Shown: positions 52,419 through 62,264, counted from the stretch's first letter. The stretch: DNA of 64,000 nucleotides from Flammeovirga sp. OC4 (GCF_000812565.1 NZ_JTAM01000003.1:246387-310386); one strand, 5' to 3'. Numbers and translations are program-made. The notes: generated from the sequence alone by a model not told the origin.

Positions 52419-53318
52419 TTAACTTAAAACTGCAAACTTTTCATGTGCTTCTAAATATGATTTTACTTGTTCCATCAACCACATTGGGGTAGAAGTAGCT
52501 CCTGAGATGCCTACTTTGTCTCCCACATTGATCCAAGATAAATCAATCTCATTTTCGTTTTCAACAAAATAGCTTCTAGAATTATTTTTCAGACAAACAT
52601 TATAAAGTGCTTTACCATTAGATGATTTCTTTCCACTGACGAAGATAATTACATCCATTTCGCCAGAGAATTTTACCATTTGAGGCTCTCTATTAGACAC
52701 TTGTCGGCAAATACTATCATTCGCATTAAATAAAGTCTCATGTGCTCCTTCGCCATGTACCTCATCAATTCGCCTTTCAATCTCTGCTTTCAATTCATAA
52801 AATCCTTTTGTGGATTTTGTTGTTTGACTGAATAAAGTCACGGGCTGATTAAAATCTACCAATTCCAAATCCTCGATACCTGTTACAATGATACAGTTAT
52901 CGCCTGTTTGCCCAGTTAAACCGATCACTTCTGCATGACCCGGCTTACCGTAAATCACTAATTGTCCTTCTTGACTTGAAGTTTTATCATACGCATTCTT
53001 CACACGATTTTGTAGTTTTAATACAACCGGACAAGAAGCGTCAATCAATTCAATATTATTTTCAATAGCTGTTTTGTAAGTAGCCGGAGGTTCACCGTGT
53101 GCCCTAATCAATACTTTGCAATCACTCAGATCTTTTAATTGATCACGATCAATCACTACTAAGCCTTTTTCACGAAGGCGTTTTACCTCCATATCATTAT
53201 GAACAATATCTCCTAAGCAGTACAATTTTCCAGAGTCATCCATTTCTTCCTCTGCCATTTGTATTGCAAATTCAACGCCGAAGCAATAGCCTGATTTATG
53301 ATCTATAGTAACTTCCAT
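52419..53318 (-). CDS. ispH: 4-hydroxy-3-methylbut-2-enyl diphosphate reductase
   Basis: 299 residues from ATG 53316-53318; an 18-residue longer frame is not family-like, while MEVTIDHKSGYCFGV is. Three cluster Cys residues are seen in GYCFGV, DASCPVV and NDSICRQ, and the substrate region has RAHGEPP, GKPGHAEVIGLTGQ, FSQTTKST, and SGATSTPMWLMEQV. It makes IPP and DMAPP in the last step of the MEP pathway. It feeds uppS, crtB and quinone synthesis. speD is 62 bases upstream. Confidence 0.95.
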   Translation of the reverse strand: MEVTIDHKSGYCFGVEFAIQMAEEEMDDSGKLYCLGDIVHNDMEVKRLREKGLVVIDRDQLKDLSDCKVLIRAHGEPPATYKTAIENNIELIDASCPVVLKLQNRVKNAYDKTSSQEGQLVIYGKPGHAEVIGLTGQTGDNCIIVTGIEDLELVDFNQPVTLFSQTTKSTKGFYELKAEIERRIDEVHGEGAHETLFNANDSICRQVSNREPQMVKFSGEMDVIIFVSGKKSSNGKALYNVCLKNNSRSYFVENENEIDLSWINVGDKVGISGATSTPMWLMEQVKSYLEAHEKFAVLS

Positions 53319-53380
53319 TAGTGTATTTTTAATTTGAGAACATTGCAAATTTAAGAACTTTAATTGAGTCAATAAAAAAA

Positions 53381-53779
53381 TTACTCCTCGTGAATGAATT
53401 TTTCAATTTTATTTAATTCTCCCCTTTTCACTTCCTTTAAATCATATTTTGAAGGAGATAGCACCTCTATCAAATGTTCCATTGCTTTTTCAGGAAATGC
53501 TGTTTCACCACAAGTGTAAAAATCTACTGAAACGAAGTGATGTTCAGGCCATGTATGCACTGCAAAATGACTTTCTTGAATAACCACAACACCAGAAACT
53601 CCATAAGGTGAAAAATGATGAAAAACAGACTGTACAATCGTCGCATTTGCCGCCACTGCAGCTGCTTCCATGATCTTTTTCATTGCTTCAGGACTATTGA
53701 GTGCTTCATGTTTACATGCATACAATTCTCCTAAAAGTTGCTTCCCTAAAAAAATTTCCTCTCCTTTATAAAAACTCAT
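53381..53779 (-). CDS. speD: S-adenosylmethionine decarboxylase proenzyme
   Basis: 132 residues, matching the small SpeH/SpeD class 1B. The self-cleavage site is VVVIQESHFAVHTWPEH, with Ser70 becoming the pyruvoyl group; HFSPYGVSG and VDFYTCGETAFPEKA hold further active-site residues including Cys. It supplies the aminopropyl donor for spermidine or related polyamines. No spermidine synthase is next to it. It is divergent from the VanX-like gene with 29 bases between the start codons. Confidence 0.93.
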   Translation of the reverse strand: MSFYKGEEIFLGKQLLGELYACKHEALNSPEAMKKIMEAAAVAANATIVQSVFHHFSPYGVSGVVVIQESHFAVHTWPEHHFVSVDFYTCGETAFPEKAMEHLIEVLSPSKYDLKEVKRGELNKIEKFIHEE

Positions 53780-53808
53780 TTAATATATTTCCTAAAGTTT
53801 TAAAACTT

Positions 53809-54543
53809 ATGTTCGACAAATTTGTTTGTATTTTTTTCCTTTTTCTCTTGACAAACTGTACTTCGAAAAAACAAGAAACTGACACCTTATTATATACGAT
53901 ACCTTTTGAAATTGATACAGAAAATGATGAAAATATTCTTTCTATTATCAAAAAAAAGGTAGCACAAGACAAATACTGGCAATCTATTCGTACATTATCC
54001 GACTCCTCTTTTGTGGAAATGATCAAACTCGACAGCATGTTTGTTTTAGATATACGTTATGCTACCGATAATAATTTCACAAAAAAAGTCCTCTACCCCT
54101 GTCCCAAGGCTTTACTTCGCAAAAAGGTGGCCTTACAACTTATAAAGGTACAACATGAACTTCTTAAAAAGGGTTATAGAATAAAATTATTTGATTGTTA
54201 TCGTCCATTAAGCGTACAGTGGAAAATGTGGGAGGCGTATCCGGACCGTCGTTATGTTGCTGATCCTAAAAAAGGATCTTGGCACAACAAGGGTTCTGCC
54301 GTAGATTTAACACTTTGTACTATGGACGGAAAACAGGTAGATATGGGCACTACTTATGATTATTTTGGGAAAGAAGCTTGGCCTGATTATCAAGATTTAC
54401 CTCAGAATGTATTAGCCAACAGACGTCTATTGGCTGAAACAATGTGGAAATTTGGTTTTGGTCCTACCTCTACAGAATGGTGGCATTATTCTTACAGGTT
54501 AATGAGCTTTCCGATATCAGATCACCCTCTGAATTGCGAATAA
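53809..54543 (+). CDS. D-alanyl-D-alanine dipeptidase (VanX-like, M15D)
   Basis: 244 residues from the ATG at 53809, with a short hydrophobic N-terminus and a lipobox-like LLTNC (Cys17). Longer frames would run into speD on the other strand. VanX motifs: LDIRYATDNNFTKKVLY, IKLFDCYRPLSVQWKMW (with the key Arg), SWHNKGSAVDLTL (zinc His and Asp) and STEWWHYSYR (catalytic Glu, zinc His). It should cut D-Ala-D-Ala in the periplasm, for peptidoglycan recycling or use of wall peptides. No other van genes are near, so vancomycin resistance is not indicated. Confidence 0.9.
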   Translation: MFDKFVCIFFLFLLTNCTSKKQETDTLLYTIPFEIDTENDENILSIIKKKVAQDKYWQSIRTLSDSSFVEMIKLDSMFVLDIRYATDNNFTKKVLYPCPKALLRKKVALQLIKVQHELLKKGYRIKLFDCYRPLSVQWKMWEAYPDRRYVADPKKGSWHNKGSAVDLTLCTMDGKQVDMGTTYDYFGKEAWPDYQDLPQNVLANRRLLAETMWKFGFGPTSTEWWHYSYRLMSFPISDHPLNCE

Positions 54544-54696
54544 ATATAAAAACGTAAAAAAAATACTTAATAAGACACTGACCTATAATATTTTACAAAA
54601 TAATTTCATACATTGTTAAAACAAAAGATGAAGACTTTTAGTCGCTATCTTTTCTATAGTTTATTATACCATTAATCATGAACAATCGCTTCCAAC

Positions 54697-55104
54697 ATGA
54701 TTGTATTTAAAAATGAATCAGCATTTGTGGAATGGAATACCACCACAGATACTTTAATTTGTAACTGGAAAACTGTTACCAACTCGACGAAAATGGAAGA
54801 AGTCATTGAATCCATTGTAGAAATTCGTAACATAAATGAGATTAAACACTATGTATCCAATCGAAGTCATTTAAATTACTCCTGGTCAGGACTTCCTGAG
54901 TGGCATTTGTTTTTTGACACAGATTCAAAATCCTTATTAAACTTTGATGATGTTTATATCATCGACCCACACCAAAGTAGTAATGAACACCTAAAAGATT
55001 CACTCGAAACGATATCAGATAATATCAATCCACAGTTTGAATATAAAACCTTTAGGAATTACAAAGTTTACAAAAGTATAACTGAAGGTTACTTAATAAA
55101 ATAA
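54697..55104 (+). CDS. Unknown protein, 135 residues
   Basis: No signal peptide or membrane segment. The start MIVFKNESAFVEWNTTTDTLICNWKTVTNS, with alternating strands and an acidic helix, is like small STAS-like or SpoIIAA-like proteins of Bacteroidota, but I cannot name a family. The middle has YSWSGLPEWHLFFD and the end FEYKTFRNYKVYKSITEGYLI. It has an ATG start and a strong terminator right after it, supporting a real single gene. Confidence 0.5.
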   Translation: MIVFKNESAFVEWNTTTDTLICNWKTVTNSTKMEEVIESIVEIRNINEIKHYVSNRSHLNYSWSGLPEWHLFFDTDSKSLLNFDDVYIIDPHQSSNEHLKDSLETISDNINPQFEYKTFRNYKVYKSITEGYLIK

Positions 55105-55105
55105 C

Positions 55106-55135
55106 AAAAGGCCTACTCTAAACAGTAGGCCTTTT
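55106..55135. terminator. Bidirectional terminator
   Basis: AAAAGGCCTACT and AGTAGGCCTTTT form a 12-bp stem with a 6-base loop between the convergent unknown gene (+) and ppk1 (-). Confidence 0.9.
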
Positions 55136-55147
55136 GCTTTTTTAAAA

Positions 55148-57157
55148 CTAGAATACTAATTCATTTTTACTTTTCAAATAATAATACGTTCGTTCTTGAG
55201 AACCTTCTTGATGAGATGAAAGAGCCAAATAAGAATTATTTTGCTCTTGATCAATAACTCTACCTTTCACTCCATCTTCCCATTGCATCGTCATAATATC
55301 TTTGATAATCTGATAATTTTGTTCTTCTAAAACTGGAGTAATGACTTCAATACGGTGATCAATATTTCTCGTCATCCAATCTGCTGAACCAATGTACATT
55401 TTCTCATCTTCTCCTGATCCAAAAATATAAACTCTTGAATGCTCCAAGAAACGATCAATAATACTTATTACTTCAATATTTTCACTTTGCCCTTCAACAC
55501 CCGGCACCAAACAACAAATACCCCTTACGATCAATTGAATTTTCACACCTGCGTTGCTTGCCTTGTACAGGTGTTTTATCATTTTTTTATCTTCAATACT
55601 ATTCAGCTTCAAGAAAATACGGCCTTCTCCACCACTCTTCGCCTTCTTTATTTCTCTGTCAATCAAGTTGGTAAATGTATCTCGTGATGTGAAAGGAGAC
55701 ACCAAAAGGTTTTTAATTTTCGGAACAATTAAATCTCCTTCCAATACTCCAAATACTTGATGTACTTCCTTTGTTAAGTTGGGATTTGCAGTCAACAAAC
55801 CAAAATCTGTATAAATAGTGGCCGTTTTCTCGTTAAAGTTACCAGTGCCGATATAGGCAAAAGTTTCATTGGTTGTGCCTTTTTCGATGTAGAGTATTTT
55901 TGAATGCACTTTTATTCCAGGGTAACTATACTTTACATTGGCTCCAGCATCCTCCAATCTTTTACCCCATTTTATATTGTTTTCTTCATCAAAACGGGCT
56001 TTTGTTTCAATAAAAGCAAATACCTTTTTACCATTTTGAACAGCTCTCAATAAAGCTTTTGCAATTTTGGAATCCGAAGAAACCCTATACAATGTTATTT
56101 TGATTGTTGTTACTTCCTTATCTTCAGCTGCTTCTTCAATCCACTTTAAAATTCCATCATACGACTCAAAAGGGAAATGTAAAATTCTCTCTTTTTCTTT
56201 TATTACTGAAAAAATGGATTGTTCTGTTTTGATATAACTCGGAGCAATAGGTGGTAATTTTTTATTTTCCAATTGATCTCCAAGTGGATTCGGAAAACCA
56301 AAGAAATCTTTCATCTTATGATATTCCCCACCATATACGATATCAGTATCATTAATATCTAAGACTGCTTGAAGTTGTTGATTCGTTTTTTCATCAACCT
56401 TCGCGTCAATTAATGCTCTTGTGATTTGCCCTACATTACGGTTAGAAAGAGAATTTTTAATCTTCTCTAATAAATCTCCTGAATATTCATCTTCGATATA
56501 CAACTCAGCATCTCTTGAAACCTTTAGTTCAAAAAAAGATTGTTCATAACGTTCTTTGAGATATACTTTTAAAATATCATCTATATAAGCAATATTATGT
56601 CCTTGTTCAGAAGGCAGCTCAATAAACCTCACCTCTTCCGGTACTTTCACACATGTAATTCCTCCTTCAGCCTTTGCAGTGATCAAGTATAACTTTTCAT
56701 TTTCAATAAATAGGCACTTCTCTTCAGAAGAAAAATCATCCTTTATCTCCAAAGGTTCTACCAACTTAGTATTAATGAAATCTTTTGCAAATTCTTTATA
56801 ATCCCTTTCTATTTCATTCAAAGAAAGAATATGAATCCCAAGTTCATTGAGTTCGGGGGTGATTTCATTTCTAAAAATATGCCCCAGCACTTCACCCTGC
56901 CTATCTACCTCTTGTTTAATCTCTCTTAATAATTTATTAGGCTTTGTAATTAGTTTCTTTCTTAATTCTTTATCTAAACTTTTAATTTGACGAATGTCAG
57001 ATACTCTTACCTTAAAAAATTCATCCAGATTCGAGGAATAGATCGCTAAAAATTTAATTCTTTCATATAATGGGTTGCTCTTGTCTTTTGCTTCTTGTAA
57101 AACTCTTTCATTAAAACGAAGCCATGACAAATCACGGTTAAAATAAGTATATTTCAT
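55148..57157 (-). CDS. ppk1: Polyphosphate kinase 1
   Basis: 669 residues, a normal PPK1 length. N-terminal FNRDLSWLRFNERVLQEA, then VPEEVRFIELPS. The two phospholipase-D-like halves have FIETKARFDEENNIKWGKRLEDAG with SYPGIKVHSKILYIE (the autophosphorylated His) and GIGTGNFNE-like YIGTGNFNEKTATIYTD. IFLKLNSIEDKKMIKHLYKAS and VISIIDRFLEHSRVYIFG follow. It transfers the terminal phosphate of ATP to polyphosphate at the membrane. No exopolyphosphatase gene is next to it. Confidence 0.95.
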   Translation of the reverse strand: MKYTYFNRDLSWLRFNERVLQEAKDKSNPLYERIKFLAIYSSNLDEFFKVRVSDIRQIKSLDKELRKKLITKPNKLLREIKQEVDRQGEVLGHIFRNEITPELNELGIHILSLNEIERDYKEFAKDFINTKLVEPLEIKDDFSSEEKCLFIENEKLYLITAKAEGGITCVKVPEEVRFIELPSEQGHNIAYIDDILKVYLKERYEQSFFELKVSRDAELYIEDEYSGDLLEKIKNSLSNRNVGQITRALIDAKVDEKTNQQLQAVLDINDTDIVYGGEYHKMKDFFGFPNPLGDQLENKKLPPIAPSYIKTEQSIFSVIKEKERILHFPFESYDGILKWIEEAAEDKEVTTIKITLYRVSSDSKIAKALLRAVQNGKKVFAFIETKARFDEENNIKWGKRLEDAGANVKYSYPGIKVHSKILYIEKGTTNETFAYIGTGNFNEKTATIYTDFGLLTANPNLTKEVHQVFGVLEGDLIVPKIKNLLVSPFTSRDTFTNLIDREIKKAKSGGEGRIFLKLNSIEDKKMIKHLYKASNAGVKIQLIVRGICCLVPGVEGQSENIEVISIIDRFLEHSRVYIFGSGEDEKMYIGSADWMTRNIDHRIEVITPVLEEQNYQIIKDIMTMQWEDGVKGRVIDQEQNNSYLALSSHQEGSQERTYYYLKSKNELVF

Positions 57158-57366
57158 AGTTTATAGATCTCTCTGTGTAAGTACTTAAGTTCAATAACAA
57201 TAATAGTTCATATACGGGTAATGTCCTCGTTTTAGTTATTACTAAAGAGTTAAAAATATTCAAGTTTAGAATGTTATAAACAATAATCACATTGTAAACT
57301 AAATTAACGTTAACTTCTAATCGATCTTTCTACTAGCTTTTATAAGATCGACTTTCATAAAAAGAA

Positions 57367-57404
57367 AAAGGTTTCAATATCACAAAAATGACATTGAAAC
57401 CTTT
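57367..57404 (-). terminator. Terminator of the chalcone-isomerase-like gene
   Basis: AAAGGTTTCAAT and ATTGAAACCTTT pair over 12 positions with an inner AT-rich loop, followed on the minus strand by TTCTTT. It lies 25 bases past the stop. Confidence 0.8.
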
Positions 57405-57428
57405 CGTAATGTTATGTGATAGCTTTAC

Positions 57429-57992
57429 CTAAACACCCAACATTAAGTTTTTCAACTTTTTATCAGCAGGCTTATTTCCTAACCAGATACCAAAAAGTGC
57501 TCTTTGGAACTCTTCTCCTTTAACCGTAGTTAGTAATTTCCCGTTTTTATATGCTTTTAACTCTTTACCTGAAGTGACAAACTTGAAGATATCTCCTACT
57601 TCAATCTCCTCTCCAAATACAGCAATAAAGCTGTCAATTTCAGATTGTAAGCTAGAAGTATCTCCTCCTAATGAGTTTTTAAACCCAGTTCTAACAGTTT
57701 CTTCCATTTTTCCAGCCGTAATCAAACTTGAAATAATATCCAGTTGGATCATCTTCATCTCATTACTGTATAGAATCTTGTTTGCATCAGAAGATTTCCC
57801 AGGTAGATAAAGGCTTCCCACATACAATGACAAGAAGTATTTAGATCTTACACCTGCTCCATTTAATTGGAGTTTCGTTCCTGATTCCTCTACTGAGTTT
57901 TGAAGAACTACATCTGAAATCTCTGTTGTTTGTGCACTGACAGTTACCACTGACATTACAGTCAGTAGAAATGCGATAAATGCTCTTTTCAT
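57429..57992 (-). CDS. Secreted chalcone-isomerase-like protein
   Basis: 187 residues with a signal peptide (VVTVSAQ). The pattern LNGAGVRSKYFLSLYVGSLYLPG, VRTGFKNSLGG, and VTSGKELKAYKNGKLLTTVKG, then RALFGIWLGNKPADKKLKNLMLG, is that of the bacterial Chalcone_3 group. GIWLG is the most conserved end motif. The fold is shared with plant chalcone isomerase and fatty-acid-binding proteins. Bacterial members probably bind lipids or small hydrophobic compounds in the periplasm; no enzyme activity is implied. It is a single-gene unit. Confidence 0.85.
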   Translation of the reverse strand: MKRAFIAFLLTVMSVVTVSAQTTEISDVVLQNSVEESGTKLQLNGAGVRSKYFLSLYVGSLYLPGKSSDANKILYSNEMKMIQLDIISSLITAGKMEETVRTGFKNSLGGDTSSLQSEIDSFIAVFGEEIEVGDIFKFVTSGKELKAYKNGKLLTTVKGEEFQRALFGIWLGNKPADKKLKNLMLGV

Positions 57993-58108
57993 CTTATTTA
58001 ATTCTAAAAAGTGTGTTTAAAGGTTTCGAAGGTGCGCTTTTTTTGAGCCACCACAAAGTTTTGTTCTTGAAAGATAACAAAAATTTATTTATGAATAAAC
58101 ATTCACGA

Positions 58109-61100
58109 TTAAACTCTTATCGTATCTTTATTTGCTAGTTTAATTTCGATCCATTTTACAAAGCGAGCCAACAGCTTGTAATACAATGCAATGAAAAGCA
58201 AAATATACATTGCCCAAAGAATTACAATGTTAAACCAGAAGGTTTTGTGAAGTTGTCCCATAAAATGCTTTTGAGGAGCGAAGAAGTGTGTCCTGAAATC
58301 AAAAGGTCCTCTTGCTTCATTTGGAGCATGGTAAATAGGATAAATCCTTTGTATTAGTTTTGAACCGTATTCTACAATTCGTTTTTCTGCAATTGTGTTT
58401 TTTACAAATTCTGATATGTTATCGTTTGTATAAGTATCTTTTAAATCAAGGTATTTCTCCTTTCCGTATTGATCTAATAGGTCTTGAACTTTCTCTTCTT
58501 TTTTCTTTTTCCAATAAATATAGGCCATGTTTACATGTTCTCTTGCTTCCAAGAAAAATTGATGAAGTTGATTCGCATCCTCCAAAGTAAATTTTTTAGG
58601 GTTGAAATCAATTTTAAAGTCTATCTCAGCTCCATACTCGTCTTCATCTTCGAAGTTTTTACATTCATGAGCAAGCAAGATCAAGTTATCCTCAAACTTA
58701 GAACGGGTTATTTTATCTTCCTCTTTGTTATGAAGGTATAATTTACAGTCTTCAAGTTTACTGATCAAAGTAGGAATATAATACGTTCTTAAGTAGTCAG
58801 CAGAATGTATTTCTGTATCTAAAGTAAAGAAATGCTTTTCAAATAAATTATCTGAAAATTGCTCTACCATCAACCCCTCAAATGCCCATCTTGAAGCCAT
58901 CAATTCTCCTACAAATGGAACTTTTCCTTCTTGATTTTTAAATACAGGATTAATATTAGCATACTGTACCACTACACCACCCAATAATAACTGAGGAATC
59001 AGAATGATTGGAATCAGAATGTAAACAGTTGCTACTGATTTAAAGGCACTTGACACGTTCAAACCTATCATATTGGCGACACAAGCAGTAGAAAAAAGCA
59101 TAAGAAAATACTCCATATACATCGACCCAATGCCCATGATTGTATTTCCTATCAATACAAAAACCAAGACTTGAACGGCAGACATTCCAGAAAGAATTGC
59201 CATTTTAGAACACAAATAAGAGATCCTACTTAGTGACAGGTAGACCTCTCGTTTCCGAATTTTACGGTCTTTAATAAGTTCTTCTGCACTGATCATCAAC
59301 CCAAGAAAGAGAGCAACAATAACTGCCATAAAAATATATGACGGCATGTTCATATTTTCCCGAAAGACATAATCCACTCTATTGCCTAATTCATCTAAAT
59401 GATAAAAATAGACAATCAGCGATAGCATTAGAGCCAATAAAGGTGCTTGTAAAAGGTTGACTACTAAGTACTGTTTATTATTAATTTTGGTATTCAGGTC
59501 TCTTAATACAAATATTCTAAACTGCTTTATTTTAGAAGGAAGATCTAATACGCTTTTGGGTGGTTCTTTAACCGTATCAATTTGTGGAACTTTCACATAC
59601 TCTTTGTAGCGTTCAAACCAATGTTCCGGCTTCCATTTTCTTTTCCTAGTTCTACGGCCATACTCATCCAATACTTTTGATTCGATGATCTCAAATACCT
59701 CCTCAGAATCTACATTCCCACAGCGCGTACACTCACTTTCTACATCAGCATACATCGCTTCTTCTTTAAAATAACTTACTGCTGTAATTGGATTACCATA
59801 ATACACTGGATAACCTCCTACATCCAAAACTAAAAGCTTATCAAACATCTTATAGATATCTGAAGAAGGTTGGTGAATCACTACAAAAATTAACTTCCCA
59901 CGGTTTGTTAATTGACGAAGCAAGTCAATCACATTTTCTGAATCTTGAGAAGACAACCCTGAAGTAGGTTCATCGACAAATAGTACACTTGGTTCTCTTA
60001 GTAATTCAAGACCAATGTTCAACCTTTTACGTTGACCTCCACTAATCGTCTTTTCTAATGGGTTACCCACTTTTAAATCTTTCACGGCAAAAAGACCTAA
60101 GTTTTCGATGGTTCTCATGATGATTTTTTCAACTTCTTCATGATCCGAATGGGCGAAACTTAGCTTTGCGGCGTAATATAAATTCTCATAAACGGTTAAT
60201 TCTTCAATTAAAAGGTCATCTTGAGGGACATAACCCAATACCCCCTTTATTTCTTCTGGATTTTTATGGATATCGATCCCATTTATCAATACTTCTCCAT
60301 ATTTAGGCTTGTGTGTTCCATTCAACACATTGAGCAATGTAGATTTACCAGAACCACTTGCCCCCATCAGAGCCACCATATTTCCACCTTCTTCAATAAG
60401 ATCTACATCATGTAAACCATGCTTCTTCCCAAAGTAGTAATTGATTTTCTTAGCTTCGAATGAAATTGGATCTGTAGATTCACTACCAATAAACACACCT
60501 GCTATTTCAGAGTGATAAAGATTAAACGAACCTCCTTTGGGTGTATTAATACGAATTGCCCCACCTACATCCAATGGGTAGGCTCTACCCATTTGCATTC
60601 GTTCTCCATTTATTACAAAAATCTGCCCTTTTCTGGTGGTCTTTACGAAGTACATCCTAGCCAATGGCATATAAAGTACCGCTAGAGGCACTCCTATTTC
60701 TTTTCGGTAAAGGTGTTTACCCTCTGTTTCAAAATCTTCTTGATTGGTAATTGCCAAACAACCTTCTATTTCAGATAGTTTTTGAATATCATTCGTATTC
60801 ATAAACTTCTGCATCCTGTCTAACCTATTAAAGTCAAGATTGAAAGCATCACAAATCACTCTCATGATTGCTTGTTCATCTTCAGAAAACACACCATTAG
60901 AATAAGCCAATTCTAACAAATCAATCAACATCACAATACGCTGCCTTAAGGTAAGGTCTTTTGCAGCTGATAATGCAATATTTCTGATCAATTCTTCATC
61001 AACAGCTTGTCTTGCTTGAAGCTCAAAAATTTCAACGTATGCATTAGTATTACTCTCGTGTAGTGTATTTTTTAAGTATTCTTCTAAAATCTCCAGTGCC

Positions 61101-61174
61101 TCATCAATTGATCCATCAGCACAGGCCATAATAGCAAAAAGTTTAGTAAGAGATTTTAATACTTTCTCATTCAT
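58109..61174 (-). CDS. TerB-like domain, ABC ATPase and ABC-2 permease fusion
   Basis: 1021 residues from the ATG at 61172-61174; a longer frame would begin inside the terminator of the upstream gene. Residues 1-130 look like a TerB-type helical domain (KLFAIMACADGSIDEALEILEEYL, SNGVFSEDEQAIMRVICDAF). Residues about 240-475 are an ABCG-like ATPase with GASGSGKST, YVPQDDLLIEELTVYENLYYA, ISGGQRKRLNIGLELL and VLFVDEPTSGLSSQD. The rest is a membrane part of about six helices with a large soluble loop (about 770-950). Such proteins are common in Bacteroidota. The exported substrate is unknown. Confidence 0.88.
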   Translation of the reverse strand: MNEKVLKSLTKLFAIMACADGSIDEALEILEEYLKNTLHESNTNAYVEIFELQARQAVDEELIRNIALSAAKDLTLRQRIVMLIDLLELAYSNGVFSEDEQAIMRVICDAFNLDFNRLDRMQKFMNTNDIQKLSEIEGCLAITNQEDFETEGKHLYRKEIGVPLAVLYMPLARMYFVKTTRKGQIFVINGERMQMGRAYPLDVGGAIRINTPKGGSFNLYHSEIAGVFIGSESTDPISFEAKKINYYFGKKHGLHDVDLIEEGGNMVALMGASGSGKSTLLNVLNGTHKPKYGEVLINGIDIHKNPEEIKGVLGYVPQDDLLIEELTVYENLYYAAKLSFAHSDHEEVEKIIMRTIENLGLFAVKDLKVGNPLEKTISGGQRKRLNIGLELLREPSVLFVDEPTSGLSSQDSENVIDLLRQLTNRGKLIFVVIHQPSSDIYKMFDKLLVLDVGGYPVYYGNPITAVSYFKEEAMYADVESECTRCGNVDSEEVFEIIESKVLDEYGRRTRKRKWKPEHWFERYKEYVKVPQIDTVKEPPKSVLDLPSKIKQFRIFVLRDLNTKINNKQYLVVNLLQAPLLALMLSLIVYFYHLDELGNRVDYVFRENMNMPSYIFMAVIVALFLGLMISAEELIKDRKIRKREVYLSLSRISYLCSKMAILSGMSAVQVLVFVLIGNTIMGIGSMYMEYFLMLFSTACVANMIGLNVSSAFKSVATVYILIPIILIPQLLLGGVVVQYANINPVFKNQEGKVPFVGELMASRWAFEGLMVEQFSDNLFEKHFFTLDTEIHSADYLRTYYIPTLISKLEDCKLYLHNKEEDKITRSKFEDNLILLAHECKNFEDEDEYGAEIDFKIDFNPKKFTLEDANQLHQFFLEAREHVNMAYIYWKKKKEEKVQDLLDQYGKEKYLDLKDTYTNDNISEFVKNTIAEKRIVEYGSKLIQRIYPIYHAPNEARGPFDFRTHFFAPQKHFMGQLHKTFWFNIVILWAMYILLFIALYYKLLARFVKWIEIKLANKDTIRV

Positions 61175-61257
61175 AAGTAAGATTGTTTCGTAAAGCTGAA
61201 ATAGGATGCTTATGTCGTCATTCAGTTGTTGTAATAGTCCTATAAAGAAACAAAAAA

Positions 61258-61283
61258 AGTCCTGTGTTTTCAAACACAGGACT
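61258..61283 (-). terminator. Terminator of the lipoprotein gene
   Basis: AGTCCTGTGTTT and AAACACAGGACT form a perfect 12-bp stem with a 2-base loop, followed on the minus strand by TTTTTTTG. It separates the lipoprotein gene from the ABC fusion gene. Confidence 0.93.
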
Positions 61284-61308
61284 CTTAAATCTATTGGATC
61301 CTAAAAAA

Positions 61309-62220
61309 CTACTCTGAAACAGTCATAGTTCTTAATTTTTCTACGATTGTAGAAATACCTTTAAGGTCTTCCGATTTTAATTGATAACCACCTTTGTTAT
61401 CTTTTAATTTTTCATCAAAGTTAAGCTTATCGTACTCTGCTTGTAATGATTTGAATGATTTAGCGTATTCTACTGCTTTATCACTACCATTTTGTAAAGG
61501 AGCTAAGATCTCTACAATTGCATCAATTGATGAACGTTGTTTTGCAATAGAAGACATTAAGTCCACTAATAATGCGTCTCTTGCCTCTTCAGGAAGATCT
61601 GCAGGTGCATTATTTACTAAACCTAAAGAGATGTGTAAAGCTTCCAAAGTAGTACCCGTTACGATCAAAGCCGCAACATCATACTGAGAATTTGTATTTA
61701 AGAATTGCTTTACTTTACCTTCTGATGCAGAAATAACTTTCAACATTGCTTCTTTATCAGACAATGATTTTTCTAATTTCTCGCTAAGATCTTCACCCAT
61801 TGCTTGAGAAATACCTAATTTATCAGATAAAGTTTTTGCTGTTGTAAAGTAATCAATTGCTTCTTGTGCTTTACCAAAAGCAGACAAGTAAGCAATATCA
61901 GAGATATAAACACCAAAATTCAATGCTGAAGAAGCTTCTGTTAATGTGTAAGAAGTTGCTTTATCTCTTTTATTTAAAAGAGTAGCATCAAACTCAGCAC
62001 CACTTCTTTCTAATAATACAGGGATTGCAGTAGGCTCAGGTGCATTATTAAGAATAATGTTAAAATCTGCTTTAGTTGCTTTTTGAGCTGCGATTTCTTT
62101 CTTTGCTTGTTCTTTATTCTGTGCAGTTTCAGATGAACCACCACACGCTACAAGAGAAGTTGCTAAACCACATGCTAAAGCTACTTTCCCTAATTGCTTG
62201 AATTGTGAGCTGAATGTCAT
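61309..62220 (-). CDS. Lipoprotein of unknown function
   Basis: 303 residues with a lipoprotein signal (TSLVACGGSS). The mature part is almost all helical, rich in Ala, Lys, Glu and Ser, with repeated stretches such as EASSALNFGVYISDIAYLSAFGKAQEAIDYF and VAALIVTGTTLEALHISLGLV. It resembles lipoproteins of unknown function that are widespread in Bacteroidota. It has a promoter and terminator of its own. I do not assign a function. Confidence 0.7.
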   Translation of the reverse strand: MTFSSQFKQLGKVALACGLATSLVACGGSSETAQNKEQAKKEIAAQKATKADFNIILNNAPEPTAIPVLLERSGAEFDATLLNKRDKATSYTLTEASSALNFGVYISDIAYLSAFGKAQEAIDYFTTAKTLSDKLGISQAMGEDLSEKLEKSLSDKEAMLKVISASEGKVKQFLNTNSQYDVAALIVTGTTLEALHISLGLVNNAPADLPEEARDALLVDLMSSIAKQRSSIDAIVEILAPLQNGSDKAVEYAKSFKSLQAEYDKLNFDEKLKDNKGGYQLKSEDLKGISTIVEKLRTMTVSE

Positions 62221-62264
62221 AATTTATAAAGTCCGATCAGATTTGTATAAAAAAATTTTATGCT

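Noticed and set aside
53701..53808. A longer start for the VanX-like protein reaching into speD
   Set aside because: The extension would overlap speD on the other strand and bury the signal sequence. The ATG at 53809 gives a normal N-terminus.
53809..54543. Vancomycin resistance role for the VanX-like gene
   Set aside because: No vanA, vanH, vanR or vanS-like gene is near. VanX-like lipoproteins are common in Bacteroidota and likely serve wall-peptide turnover.
61175..61273. A longer start for the TerB-ABC fusion
   Set aside because: It would begin inside the perfect terminator of the upstream gene, and the added residues are not family-like.
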